A DNA stretch of 15,105 nucleotides from JBBQER01 sp052148155 (GCA_052148155.1 JBKQIY010000071.1:1-15105), one strand, 5' to 3'; shown: positions 6,970 to 14,772, counted from the first letter of the stretch. The notes: generated by a model from the letters alone, not told the origin. Program-made: numbers and translations.

Positions 6970-7800
6970 TCAGTCGTGTCCGATTGTGGCCACCAAAAAC
7001 TCCAGCTCAATCCGGAGTTGGTCGGTGCCGTGGTCGCTGCGGCTCTCGACGAGACGATTCACCGCCGCCCGCATATCGCCCCACCGGCCGCGTTCGGTGA
7101 GTCTTTCACGTTCGGCCATCACGTTTCCCGATGTGATCACAAGAAAGTCGGTCGCTACGGTCGCGTTCTCGAACGTCAACGTCAGCGAGTCGGTGGAATG
7201 CGAACAGACGCGCAACCCGTTAGCTGCGAACAGGTCGACCAGGACTGAAGGATCTCCCCAACGACTCGGCGGTCCGTTCACCAGTGGTGGTGGTGGTGGT
7301 GGAGGAGGAGGAGGAGGAGGAGGAGGAAGAAGAAGAAGAAGGAACGTGGCCAGGGCTTGACCCATCGCGGGCATAAAGCTCCCCGGAGTCCAAGCGGCGA
7401 GCACGATCCGGCCGTCCGTTGCAACGCACCGTGACAACTCGCGTGCAGCCTCGTCGTGCGCGGGCGAGTACATCACGCCGAACACCGAAATGACGACGTT
7501 CGCCCACCCATCTGGCACGGGAAGCGCGGTGGCTTCCGCAAGCTCCCACCACGCGCCGACTCCAGATTCAGCGGCGCGTATCTTAGCGATATCCAACAAC
7601 GATCTCTCGAAATCGACACCGATCACTTCTGCACCCAGCTCAGCCGCACGCAGTGCCGCGTTGCCGGTCCCGGTCGCGACATCAAGCACACGGTCCCCGG
7701 ACCTCACCTCGGCCGCGTCCACCACCCGAGCTGCGACGGGTTGAAGACGTTCGGCCATCAGCGGGTACTTGCCCGCGCCCCATGTTGTCGTCACGCGCAC
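6970..7800 (-). CDS. Class I SAM-dependent methyltransferase with a Leu5-Pro14 repeat
   Basis: This is a 276-aa cytoplasmic methyltransferase. Its substrate cannot be told from the sequence. The N-terminus has TTTWGAGKYPLMAERL, typical of a family of ubiE-like enzymes. The SAM-binding glycine loop VLDVATGTGN is at residues 38-47, and an acidic residue ends the next strand (VIGVDF, about 60-65). Residues 154-172 are five Leu then fourteen Pro, encoded by abutting trinucleotide repeats. Relatives, as I recall them, carry a short Pro run near here before a Leu-Trp-Gly segment, so this looks like an expansion of a native Pro stretch in the lid region. I chose GTG 7800 because GAGAGGG (7807-7813 on this strand) is 6 nt away and the family N-terminus starts there. 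The frame stays open to 8025, but that part does not look coding. Confidence 0.85.
   Translation of the reverse strand: MRVTTTWGAGKYPLMAERLQPVAARVVDAAEVRSGDRVLDVATGTGNAALRAAELGAEVIGVDFERSLLDIAKIRAAESGVGAWWELAEATALPVPDGWANVVISVFGVMYSPAHDEAARELSRCVATDGRIVLAAWTPGSFMPAMGQALATFLLLLLPPPPPPPPPPPPPPLVNGPPSRWGDPSVLVDLFAANGLRVCSHSTDSLTLTFENATVATDFLVITSGNVMAERERLTERGRWGDMRAAVNRLVESRSDHGTDQLRIELEFLVATIGHD
7285..7341. repeat. Three-block trinucleotide microsatellite
   Basis: On the plus strand the tract is (TGG)6 at 7285-7302, (AGG)8 at 7303-7326 and (AAG)5 at 7327-7341. Adjoining blocks differ by one base per unit. On the coding (minus) strand it reads five CTT, eight CCT and six CCA codons, giving Leu5-Pro14. 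Positions 7301-7344 form an unbroken purine run on the plus strand. Repeats of this length are rare in bacterial genes. Changes in unit number would alter length without shifting the frame. Confidence 0.97.
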
Positions 7801-8190
7801 ATTGTGCCCTCTCGGACCCCCTCTAACCCGATGGTTCGAGTCATCGGTGCGAAAGTTGCTGCACCGGAAATGCGACACCTTCGGTCGGAACGACTCCCGC
7901 GACCGCGAGCCCAAAGCCACAAATGCGGACGGACCAACAGACCTGGGCGCCTTGACTCCGAGCTCCGCGAGTGGGTTGTCGAACACCACCTTCTGCCTGC
8001 GGCAACGCAGCCGATAGGCGAGCAAGTGGGGAACGTCGGACTCATCGCATCTCGGGCCTCGAGACCCAATCAGCGCAGCTGACGCGTTCGACCACCGAAG
8101 GTGGGGGAGGGCGCCGCCGCGGCCGCCGACTTGAACGCCGATCAGATCAGCGGATCGGGTCAGTGGGCTCGAAACTCGACAGAAGAACGC

Positions 8191-8218
8191 TTGACCGTTG
8201 CATACGAGTACATAGCGG
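8191..8218 (+). promoter_or_regulatory. Weak candidate promoter for the DUF1918 gene
   Basis: TTGACC at 8191-8196 matches five of six bases of a -35 box. The only element at a workable distance (16 bp) is TAGCGG at 8213-8218, a poor -10. This is a guess. Confidence 0.2.
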
Positions 8219-8271
8219 CCCAGGTGGCTCCGTGAAGCTTCGTGTTCGGGTCATACTCGTCCCGTCTCACT

Positions 8272-8278
8272 AAGGAGG
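8272..8278 (+). promoter_or_regulatory. Strong ribosome binding site of the DUF1918 gene
   Basis: AAGGAGG sits 5 nt before the ATG at 8284. This fixes that start over the longer open frame from 8242 and suggests good expression. Confidence 0.8.
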
Positions 8279-8283
8279 ACCAG

Positions 8284-8856
8284 ATGGCAGTCGTTGGCGA
8301 TCGCGTGGAAGTCACCTCCAACTCCCGGACCCGGGTTGGGTTGGTAACGGCGGTGAACGGCTCGATAATCAGGGTGCGCTGGAGTACTGGCGAGGAAACG
8401 AGCCTGATGCCCGGACCGGGCGTTCTCAGCGTCGTCGGGCGCAGCCGTTCGGGATCGGTGTCGAGCGCGGCGACGAATCGTGCTCGAGGCGGCGGACGAG
8501 TCCGGACGGCGAAGTCCCCAGCAACTCGCAAGAAGGCGACTTCGACGCGCAAGCCGGCGCGGAAGCGAGCCGCGACCAAGACAAGATCATCGGTCAAGCG
8601 TGCCGCGACTGCAAAATCCGGCCCGGCGAAGAAGGGCACGGCTGTGAAGGCGGCGGTCAAGAAGCCAAAGAAGAAACGGCAGGTGACGACAAGATCCGCG
8701 GCGTCGAAGACTGCTGCTGCCCGGAAAGCGGCAGTCAAAAAGGCGGCCAAGAAGACGCGCAATAGCAGAGCGTCAACGCGAAACGGCCGATCAGCGACCA
8801 AAAAGAAGAGCCGTCCGACCGTGTCGCGCAAAGCGAAAAGACCGCGGGTGCGTTGA
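8284..8856 (+). CDS. DUF1918 domain with histone H1-like basic tail
   Basis: This 190-aa protein is probably DNA- or RNA-binding. Residues 1-52 resemble the small SH3-like DUF1918 domain of actinobacteria: VGDRVEV at 4-10, IRVRWSTGEET in the middle and a PGPGV turn at the end. From about residue 53 to the end the chain is almost entirely Lys, Arg, Ala, Ser and Thr, with histone H1-like units such as AVKKAAKK and VKKPKKKR. It contains no aromatic residues. DUF1918 proteins are normally about 60-70 aa, so the tail is the unusual part. By analogy with the tails of actinobacterial HupB and H1-like proteins, a nucleoid role is likely. That is inference. The ATG is fixed by AAGGAGG. It stands alone, divergent from the methyltransferase. 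Confidence 0.8.
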   Translation: MAVVGDRVEVTSNSRTRVGLVTAVNGSIIRVRWSTGEETSLMPGPGVLSVVGRSRSGSVSSAATNRARGGGRVRTAKSPATRKKATSTRKPARKRAATKTRSSVKRAATAKSGPAKKGTAVKAAVKKPKKKRQVTTRSAASKTAAARKAAVKKAAKKTRNSRASTRNGRSATKKKSRPTVSRKAKRPRVR

Positions 8857-9911
8857 ATTTTGCAAAGCTACGACGGGCACAGCGAGGCTGCGGCGACCTT
8901 CCGGTCGGTCGGCGGAGGCTTGCCGAGTCAGGCATCAGGCGCGGGGTACGAAGACGCAGCCGCCCCGCGCTCCTGTGTACATTTCGGCCATCCCGCTCAT
9001 CCGTCGGCGCAGCGCAGCCATTTTCGCGACATGGTGCACCGACACGTTCGCAGGCCGGCTACCCGTCTGTCGTGATAGCTGCTGGCGGGTTTGAGCGGCT
9101 GCGCTCGCGCATGCGCAGCCGTCACATAACGGACCACGTCAGGTACGAGCGCGCTTCGCCTGCCGCCGATCGTTGGTACTCGGGGTCAACCCCGTAGTCG
9201 ATCGGTCGCACGCATCGGAGCCACTCAGGCGCGGTTTCATGAGCCGGCAAGCAGTGACGCGCCGAAGGCTAGCTTCACGGCCGTGTGCAGATCAGCGAGC
9301 GGGTCGTGCGAAGGAAAGCCGGTACCTCGAGCACACGTCGCATCGCGGGACACCCGCGGGAATGGTGCCCGCACGGCTTCCGCGACCGACAGACGCTGTG
9401 CCGCCGGCCTCACTCCTAGCGGCGGCGATCGCCGCCGGGCGCACCATCTCCGCTGGGGACACCCGCGACGCGCTTCTTCCTCTCACGGCGAACATAAGCG
9501 TTTTCGGAGCACCACCGCACGTCGGTCGGTGAGATCGAAGGCCTGCCGGGGGCGGACGGTCACGGCGCACCGGCGACGTATGCATTCTTTCGGTGCGCCG
9601 GAACGCGACCTGCAGCGTTTGCCGACAGTGACCGCCGAGACCTAGCGTTATGGGTGTCTGGACGGACCCGGACCGGAGCGGGAATGCGAATGGAACCTCC
9701 TCTTCGAAGCGCGAGGTTCCATTCGACAAGGGCGATGGACCGTCAGGGTTGCTGACTCGAGCGCATGGAAAACCGTAGACCTGCACCACCGGCGCAACCA
9801 AGAGTTGAACCACGACACCATCGTCGATGTCATGGTTGTCGTGGGCTGGGACGTCGGGCGTGACCAGTAGAGACCCGTTCGGAAGAGTGCCTCAGAGACG
9901 GAACTGAGATT
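8857..9911. other. One-kilobase spacer, no supported gene
   Basis: Open frames of up to 173 codons exist on both strands, but none has family motifs or a convincing start. A plus-strand stretch near 9382-9532 includes LLAAAIAAGRTISAGDTRDA with many G/C-ending codons and could be the tail of a broken gene; the opposite strand is equally open there. The clearest structure is the inverted repeat at 9687-9725. Confidence 0.45.
9687..9725. repeat. Perfect 13-bp inverted repeat
   Basis: CGAATGGAACCTC (9687-9699) and GAGGTTCCATTCG (9713-9725) are exact reverse complements. They are separated by 13 bases that themselves contain the palindrome CTTCGAAG (9702-9709). No T-tract follows on either strand, so it does not look like an intrinsic terminator. 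It lies 186 bp before the next gene. An operator, a stable RNA hairpin or a remnant of a small mobile element are all possible. Confidence 0.9.
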
Positions 9912-10301
9912 ATGCCCACAGCCCAAGGACCCACCGAGCTGTGGGCAAACGAACCCGAGGATCACGACTTCCCCGCCGCGCGCGACTACCTGATGTTGCA
10001 GTTCGAGCCGCGTGTCGCCGAGCGACTCGCCGACGAACTCGCGAAGACTGAGACCGTGCACATCTACAAGGCAAAGGACATTCTACGGGCCTCTGGCCTC
10101 GAGCCACTCGGCCGCAAGAACGTCCACGTCCGCGCAGACCTCGACAAGATCGACCGTCACGAGAAGCTCTCGCCAGTCCTGTTGGTGCGCGACGTCACTC
10201 GTCACGTCCTCGTAATCGCGGACGGTTTCCACCGGGTCTGCGCCAGTCGACAGGTAGACGAAAACGTCGTTATTCCCTGTCGGATTGTCACTACATCCTA
10301 A
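9912..10301 (+). CDS. Conserved small protein with ParB/Srx-like DGxHR motif
   Basis: This is a 129-aa soluble protein of a type I recall as a conserved hypothetical. The N-terminus has ELWANEPEDHDFPAARDYL, then a helical segment, then KAKDILRASGL at about 54-64. The second half carries KLSPVLLVRD followed by VIADGFHRVCASRQVDENVVIPCRIV. The strand followed by D-G-x-H-R resembles the core motif of the ParB/sulfiredoxin fold, where it forms a nucleotide-binding or catalytic turn. That fold assignment is inference. There is no DNA-binding HTH and no parA nearby, so it is not a chromosome-partitioning ParB. The ATG at 9912 has only a weak ribosome site. It converges on the next gene with a 212-bp gap. 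Confidence 0.75.
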   Translation: MPTAQGPTELWANEPEDHDFPAARDYLMLQFEPRVAERLADELAKTETVHIYKAKDILRASGLEPLGRKNVHVRADLDKIDRHEKLSPVLLVRDVTRHVLVIADGFHRVCASRQVDENVVIPCRIVTTS

Positions 10302-10309
10302 GCGCACGA

Positions 10310-10346
10310 CCTCCGGGCCATTGCGGTCGCCGACACACACCGGAGG
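10310..10346. terminator. Hairpin between convergent genes
   Basis: CCTCCGG (10310-10316) pairs with CCGGAGG (10340-10346) across a 23-base loop, just past the stop of the ParB-like gene. The stem is short and the loop long, with no T-tract. It is a possible bidirectional terminator at low confidence. Confidence 0.25.
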
Positions 10347-10513
10347 CCGGTTCGGTATTGCGGAGTTGCCTCGAATACTCGACCCACGACCGTCGCATGA
10401 CGTCGGGGAGGGCAACACGCTTCTTGAGGCCGCCTATTCAGGTGGTGAGCACGACCCCAGGGAGAGCTGTTCAACCCTCGACAGTCGAGCGAAACGTCGA
10501 GTCGCAGGCGGTA

Positions 10514-12160
10514 CTACGGGAGGTCTATTCCATTGTCCGTGAGCGCGTCGCGCAGGAGTGCGACTTCGTCCGCGTTCGGTGGAGTTGCGCTGCCGGAATG
10601 CTTCTCGGCGATGACCTCAATGCCGCTCCGATCACGGAACACGACGACAGTGCGGCTTTCGACAGTAGAGCCGTACGGCTTGCCGCCTTTGCCGAGGCGA
10701 AGTAGTTCGCGCAAGCCAAGGCGTTCGAGCATCTCGAACCACACGGCACCGAACGCGAACACTGGCGGGTTGCCAAGCTCGCAGATCGGTTCCCAGACGT
10801 ACTGGCGAATGATGCCAGGGTCGGGCCGCATCGCGGCGATCACGCCGGTCGTGTGCCACGGGTACAACTCGAACGCGACCATGGCGTCGGCTGTGAGGGA
10901 AGGATCGTCGTGCCAGTGCTGTAAGAACGCGAGCCGGTTGCGATGGTGGCGATTCTGACCGATGCCCGAGGTCCACGACTCGCCGAAGTAGGGCCAGGTT
11001 GCGGCCCATGCTCGGAAGGTACCCGCCGCGCGAATGTCCTGTGCGAAGATCCCGGCACGGGAATGGAAATCCGGCTTGTCATCGTTGCCGATGTGTGCGG
11101 ATCCCGGGTTCAGCGCCAGGCAGACGCCGGCGGGTGAACGATCGAGGCGACCGAGATACGGCTCAGGAAGTGCTTCACGTCCGACGGGATTGCCCTCTTG
11201 GGATCGATACGCATCGAACCATCGGGAGAGCGGGTCGGGCAGGCCTGTCCCACCGGTGAGGAATTGCGTCACGACGTCGTCCCACATCGCTGCCAGGTCG
11301 TCGAGCGCGCTCCGATGCTGGAGCAAGCCCTCGGTGGTATCGGCGGCGGGTTCCTGCGTGGCCAGCAATGCGTTCGGTCGAGGCCACGGCCCGTCCGGGT
11401 TCGGCTCGAAGGTGAGCACGACATCAAGCGGCGAGGACGCCCAGATCGCGATCGCTTCGAAGAGCAGCGTCCCGATCTCGGCCAACGCGTCGGCGTCAGC
11501 CGCCGCGTCCATCGCTGAGTCGTTCGCTCCGCTATCGGACTCCGGCCACCATGGTGAGTTTTTCACTGCAGGGGCTGCCTCGACGTTGAACACCCACGCG
11601 TCGGCGATTCGGATCGCGCGGGCGAGGGCGTACCACTCGGACGCCGGTTCCCACCCGCCTGGCTCGATCACCAGGACCTCGCCTCGAGTGATCGCCGTCG
11701 CCGCGGCGTCTTGCAACCAGGCGATGAACGCAACTCGGACAGAGTCGCTCAGCGGGGGCTCGTCGCACACCTCCACCTCGAATGGTGTGTCGAGGAAGGT
11801 CTGCTCGCCGTCTGCGTTGCTCGCGTGCAGCCGACCCTGCACTGCCAGGGTGTATGTGTTCGTATCGAACAGCCCGATCTCGCGGCGGCCGACAGGGCCG
11901 GCGTCCGTCCGGGCAATGACACCAGATCCCAATAGTCGAGCCAGCCGATCCGCCTCCGGGACGCGGACGCACTCGGCCCGACCGTCTAACCGCCAGAGCC
12001 TCAGATGCGCGTCCAACAGCGGACCGAGGAGGACCACTTCCGTCGGGTCACAACGCTTCGACGAGCCCACGCAGTACGCCCTCCTTGGTGTGCAACCGGC
12101 TGCGATCCGTCCAATCGATACGATACGCGTCTCGGTGATTGCGTATGAGGAGATCTCCAT
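10514..12160 (-). CDS. Large orphan protein, C-terminal half possibly UDG-like
   Basis: I do not recognise this 548-aa soluble protein. The first half has acidic and Ala-rich segments and no known motif. The second half, from about residue 340, has conserved-looking blocks: VCLALNPGSAHIGND, FRAWAATWPYFGESW, MVAFELYPWHTTGV, VWEPICELGNPPVFAFGAVW and EVIAEKHSGSA. The LNPG motif early and the strand VFAFGAVWF followed by a helix late are reminiscent of the uracil-DNA glycosylase superfamily. That is a weak analogy, not an identification. There is no signal peptide or membrane segment. The ATG at 12160 has GGGAG 6 nt upstream. However, residues 1 to about 36 may be in the wrong frame: another frame there reads like protein and stops at 12048. 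The true N-terminus is therefore uncertain. Confidence 0.7.
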   Translation of the reverse strand: MEISSYAITETRIVSIGRIAAGCTPRRAYCVGSSKRCDPTEVVLLGPLLDAHLRLWRLDGRAECVRVPEADRLARLLGSGVIARTDAGPVGRREIGLFDTNTYTLAVQGRLHASNADGEQTFLDTPFEVEVCDEPPLSDSVRVAFIAWLQDAAATAITRGEVLVIEPGGWEPASEWYALARAIRIADAWVFNVEAAPAVKNSPWWPESDSGANDSAMDAAADADALAEIGTLLFEAIAIWASSPLDVVLTFEPNPDGPWPRPNALLATQEPAADTTEGLLQHRSALDDLAAMWDDVVTQFLTGGTGLPDPLSRWFDAYRSQEGNPVGREALPEPYLGRLDRSPAGVCLALNPGSAHIGNDDKPDFHSRAGIFAQDIRAAGTFRAWAATWPYFGESWTSGIGQNRHHRNRLAFLQHWHDDPSLTADAMVAFELYPWHTTGVIAAMRPDPGIIRQYVWEPICELGNPPVFAFGAVWFEMLERLGLRELLRLGKGGKPYGSTVESRTVVVFRDRSGIEVIAEKHSGSATPPNADEVALLRDALTDNGIDLP

Positions 12161-12605
12161 CGCAGACTCCCGCTCTTCGAGATCGGTGCGAGATACATGC
12201 TTGGACGCGCCAGCTGCGGTCGCTGCCGGGTCGCTGGAAAGGACCTACCCGTGACCTGGTCCTGCGGTCCCCTAACGACTGGGGCAGTCCATGACGCAGC
12301 CCCAACACGCCGCGCGGGTCGATCGTCCCCGTGGTGCCGCCGAGAGCCGGCCGGACGGCCGAAGCCCCGTCCTGCTGGCGTGCGAGATCGGACACTCGAC
12401 CGATCCGGCTGCCACCCTCGAGAATGCGACACGACGCCGGCTCGGGGTACGTCGGGTGTTGTTGTTACCCGAGAGCGTAAAACGGGGGAGACCGGCGTGT
12501 CGTTCGCGGCGGGGTGGGCGGCGTTGGGGTCGACGGGTGAGTCTCCTCGCGACCGATCGTCATTCTGTCGGCTGAGCGCTGCTTCCCTCAGAAGCGAACG
12601 CGAAC
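12161..12605. other. Divergent intergenic region
   Basis: This is the gap between the orphan gene (minus strand) and the TPR gene (plus strand), and should hold both promoters. Open frames on both strands are Arg-rich and motif-free. GGGAG at 12167-12171 (minus-strand sense) is the ribosome site of the orphan gene. I could not pick out promoters or operators. Confidence 0.45.
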
Positions 12606-13352
12606 ATGATCGACGGCGCAGCGCGTGAGAACGCTCCTGGCATATCGCGCGCCGAAAGAGCGCGGGTTGGTGGCCTGCGTGCGGCGGTCTACGCTCGCAA
12701 TGTGCGGCGCCACGATGAGCACGGCACAGCCGTCGAGGCTTTCCTCTTCTTGCTCGCTGCGCTGCTCGCCGCGGCCGGATTGTTTTTGGTTTTCGCGCGT
12801 AACGCAGTCGACCCTGGGAACAGCACACCGACGGCGACCACGTCGACCACCACGCCTGCGGGACGCGCGCTGCCCACAACGACGGAGCAAACGACCGTCC
12901 AAGACTTGCTGGACAGCGCGCTGAGCGCCTTCTCGGCAGGCAAGGTTTCGCTCGCCCAGACCACTTTTCAGACGGTCGTCAGCCAAGACCCGAACAACGA
13001 GTACGGCTGGTACGACCTCGGCGTCATCGCACAGGACACGAATAACCTGAAACAAGCGCAGGCCGACTACGTGAAAGCGCTTGCCCTCGATCCCAAGTTC
13101 GAAGCAGCGCTGTACAACGAGGGCCTTGTGCGCTTCCGGGCCGGCGGCATCATCCAGGCGATCCCGCTGCTCAGTCGGGCAATCTCATTGGACCCTCAGG
13201 ACGCCAACGCTCATTGGGCTCTCGGCCTCGTCTTTGCCCGTTTGAGTCTGCCGTCCTCCGACGCCGAGGTCATCCAGGAGCTGAGCGAGGCACTGAAGCT
13301 CAACCCCAGTATCTCGATCAGGGCAGCCGAAGTGCAAGGACCGACGGGCTGA
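12606..13352 (+). CDS. Membrane-anchored TPR protein
   Basis: The protein is up to 248 aa. An N-terminal segment is followed by one membrane helix, FLFLLAALLAAAGLFLVF, at about 47-64. Next comes a Thr/Ser/Pro-rich linker (about 70-97), then tandem TPR units from about residue 99. Units visible include LLDSALSAFSAGKVSLAQTT, YGWYDLGVIAQDTNNLKQAQ, FEAALYNEGLVRFRAGG and NAHWALGLVFARL, each closed by a DPN/DPK/DPQ/NPS turn. TPRs bind other proteins, and the partner is unknown. With a cytoplasmic N-terminus the TPR part would lie outside the membrane; the topology is inferred. The start is uncertain: ATG 12606 has no clear ribosome site, and GTG 12702, just before the helix, is a reasonable alternative. 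Confidence 0.8.
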   Translation: MIDGAARENAPGISRAERARVGGLRAAVYARNVRRHDEHGTAVEAFLFLLAALLAAAGLFLVFARNAVDPGNSTPTATTSTTTPAGRALPTTTEQTTVQDLLDSALSAFSAGKVSLAQTTFQTVVSQDPNNEYGWYDLGVIAQDTNNLKQAQADYVKALALDPKFEAALYNEGLVRFRAGGIIQAIPLLSRAISLDPQDANAHWALGLVFARLSLPSSDAEVIQELSEALKLNPSISIRAAEVQGPTG

Positions 13353-13379
13353 ACCAAACCGAGCCGCCCGTCGCAATTT
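13342..13379 (+). terminator. Hairpin overlapping the TPR stop codon
   Basis: CGACGGGC (13342-13349) pairs perfectly with GCCCGTCG (13366-13373) around a 16-base loop, followed by CAATTT. The TGA at 13350-13352 sits at the start of the loop. The weak T-run fits a marginal intrinsic terminator. Confidence 0.45.
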
Positions 13380-13655
13380 CATTCGACTGTGGGTGCGAGG
13401 GCACGCGGTCCTATCCCGGCTCCGGCGTGGATGAGCTCATGTCGCCGTGACAGCTCGGCGTCGGGTCGTGCGATCATTCGCTCGGCCGGAACCTGCCTGC
13501 CGACCCGAGCGCGACCCGTCGCGCCGCTGTCCGCGCCCCAAATCCTGTCGACGTTGGCGGAGCCGAACGTGTGGCCGCACGACCGATCCGATGTACCTCA
13601 CCTGAGATCGCGACTGCGCCAAGGGCCGGAACCGCACGCCGAACACACGCCCGCG
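13353..13655. other. Spacer between convergent genes
   Basis: Apart from the hairpin at its left edge, I see no gene or strong signal. Short frames are Arg/Pro-rich without motifs. Confidence 0.5.
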
Positions 13656-14108
13656 TTATTCACCCGAACTCGGTGCCTGAACGGCTGCGACGGTTGCGTT
13701 CAGGTACGTCTCGGCGGAGTCGACGAGGTTGGACAGCGTAGCTATGTCGTCGTTATTGCAGGCGGTGATCGCCTCATTCAATTTGAGGACGGTATTGGTG
13801 TACGACGTGCGGATCGACACGTCGGCAATCTCGGCCTCGTCGCTCGTCCAAGAGCCCAGACTGTCTTGAACCGAAAGACAATCCTGTGCGACGGCGTGCA
13901 CGTCCTGTAGTTGAGCGTCAGCGTAGAGGTTATCGAGAGCGGTCTGCTGTTCGGAGGTGTCTGCCAAAATATTTTCAGCCCAGTCGGGACCGGCAGAAGC
14001 GGCTGTCGCAGGCGGCGCGTTCTTGGTGTTCTCGATGTGATGCCCGACGACGCCAACCGTCGTGAGCGCCACGACAACCACGGCCGCGGCCACCAACCGG
14101 GCGTTCAT
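13656..14108 (-). CDS. Membrane-anchored or secreted helical protein of unknown function
   Basis: This 150-aa protein begins MNAR and a hydrophobic stretch (VAAAVVVVALTTVGVVG, about 6-22), either an uncleaved anchor or a signal peptide. There is no lipobox. After a short Ala/Pro linker, the rest (about 40-145) looks all-helical, with many Asp, Glu, Asn and Gln. It holds exactly two Cys (in QDCLSV and ITACNND), which could form one disulfide outside the membrane. The layout, two long helices joined by a Cys pair, recalls small extracytoplasmic helical-bundle proteins, but I cannot name a family. The ATG at 14108 has GAGGA (14114-14118 on this strand) 5 nt upstream, which decides it over the longer open frame to 14228. 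Confidence 0.72.
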   Translation of the reverse strand: MNARLVAAAVVVVALTTVGVVGHHIENTKNAPPATAASAGPDWAENILADTSEQQTALDNLYADAQLQDVHAVAQDCLSVQDSLGSWTSDEAEIADVSIRTSYTNTVLKLNEAITACNNDDIATLSNLVDSAETYLNATVAAVQAPSSGE

Positions 14109-14718
14109 CGCGATCCTCGCAGCACCAGCGGCTGCCTCCGGCGGCTGGTAGCCACGATCGAGGGCCCGCCGAGAGCGAACGACGACGTCGCGGCCGCGCG
14201 GTGAGCATCCACCAATGTCGCACACCATGTGGCCCTACCGGGGTGAGGTCCGAAACATTCCTCACAAGGGCCCGCGTTGCGGTGCGTTGCTCCATATTCA
14301 AGACAGGCGTGATCCGTCACAGCATTGCCCCGACTCCGTAGAGAACACCAGTATACGCAACACGCTTGCGGCCGCCGTTGGCAGTTGAGCCCGAACCCGC
14401 GCCCCGAAGATTCGGTCGGCGACCGACACCGCGCCTGTCACTCGGTCGGAGTGCGATCGGCGAGAACATCGCCAAATGCTCACTACTCCTCATATCAACG
14501 GGCGAGCGGGGCTGCAACGACGGAAACGCCGGTGTTCCGGGTGCGGCGCACTTGCGACGCACACGATTGAGGTCGCTCTCATCGGCGCTCGGGACGGTTC
14601 GTCCGACTCATGCCGTCCAATCGTCCGTCAACGCCTTGCGGTGTGGACTCTTCGTCACCACGATGTTGTCTCTTCCTGCCGCGGTTCTTTGATGGCCTTC
14701 GGACAGGTCCGGATGTTT
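14109..14718. other. Spacer before the IS1380 element
   Basis: Several short frames exist. One on the minus strand (14320 to 14105) has a Cys-rich start (CLEYGATHRNAGPCEEC) but no ribosome site or known family. I see no gene I can support. The left end of the insertion sequence probably lies near the right edge of this stretch. Confidence 0.45.
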
Positions 14719-14772
14719 AACCCAGATGTTTCAGTAACGGTGGGTTGATCGAGAGCGCGCGTCCGCGAAAAG

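Larger units (their letters stand above)
7801..8283. other. Divergent intergenic region
   Basis: This region lies between the methyltransferase start (minus strand) and the DUF1918 start (plus strand), so it should carry promoters for both. In-frame open sequence continues upstream of the methyltransferase to 8025, without a good start or typical composition. No gene is supported. Confidence 0.45.

Noticed and set aside
7801..8025. In-frame 75-codon N-terminal extension of the methyltransferase
   Set aside because: Composition is Arg/Ser-rich, the family N-terminus begins near 7794, and GTG 7800 has a well-placed ribosome site.
11034..12254. Plus-strand open frame of 406 codons opposite the orphan gene
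   Set aside because: Ser/Arg/Pro-rich with no motifs. The minus-strand translation has balanced composition and blocks that look conserved.
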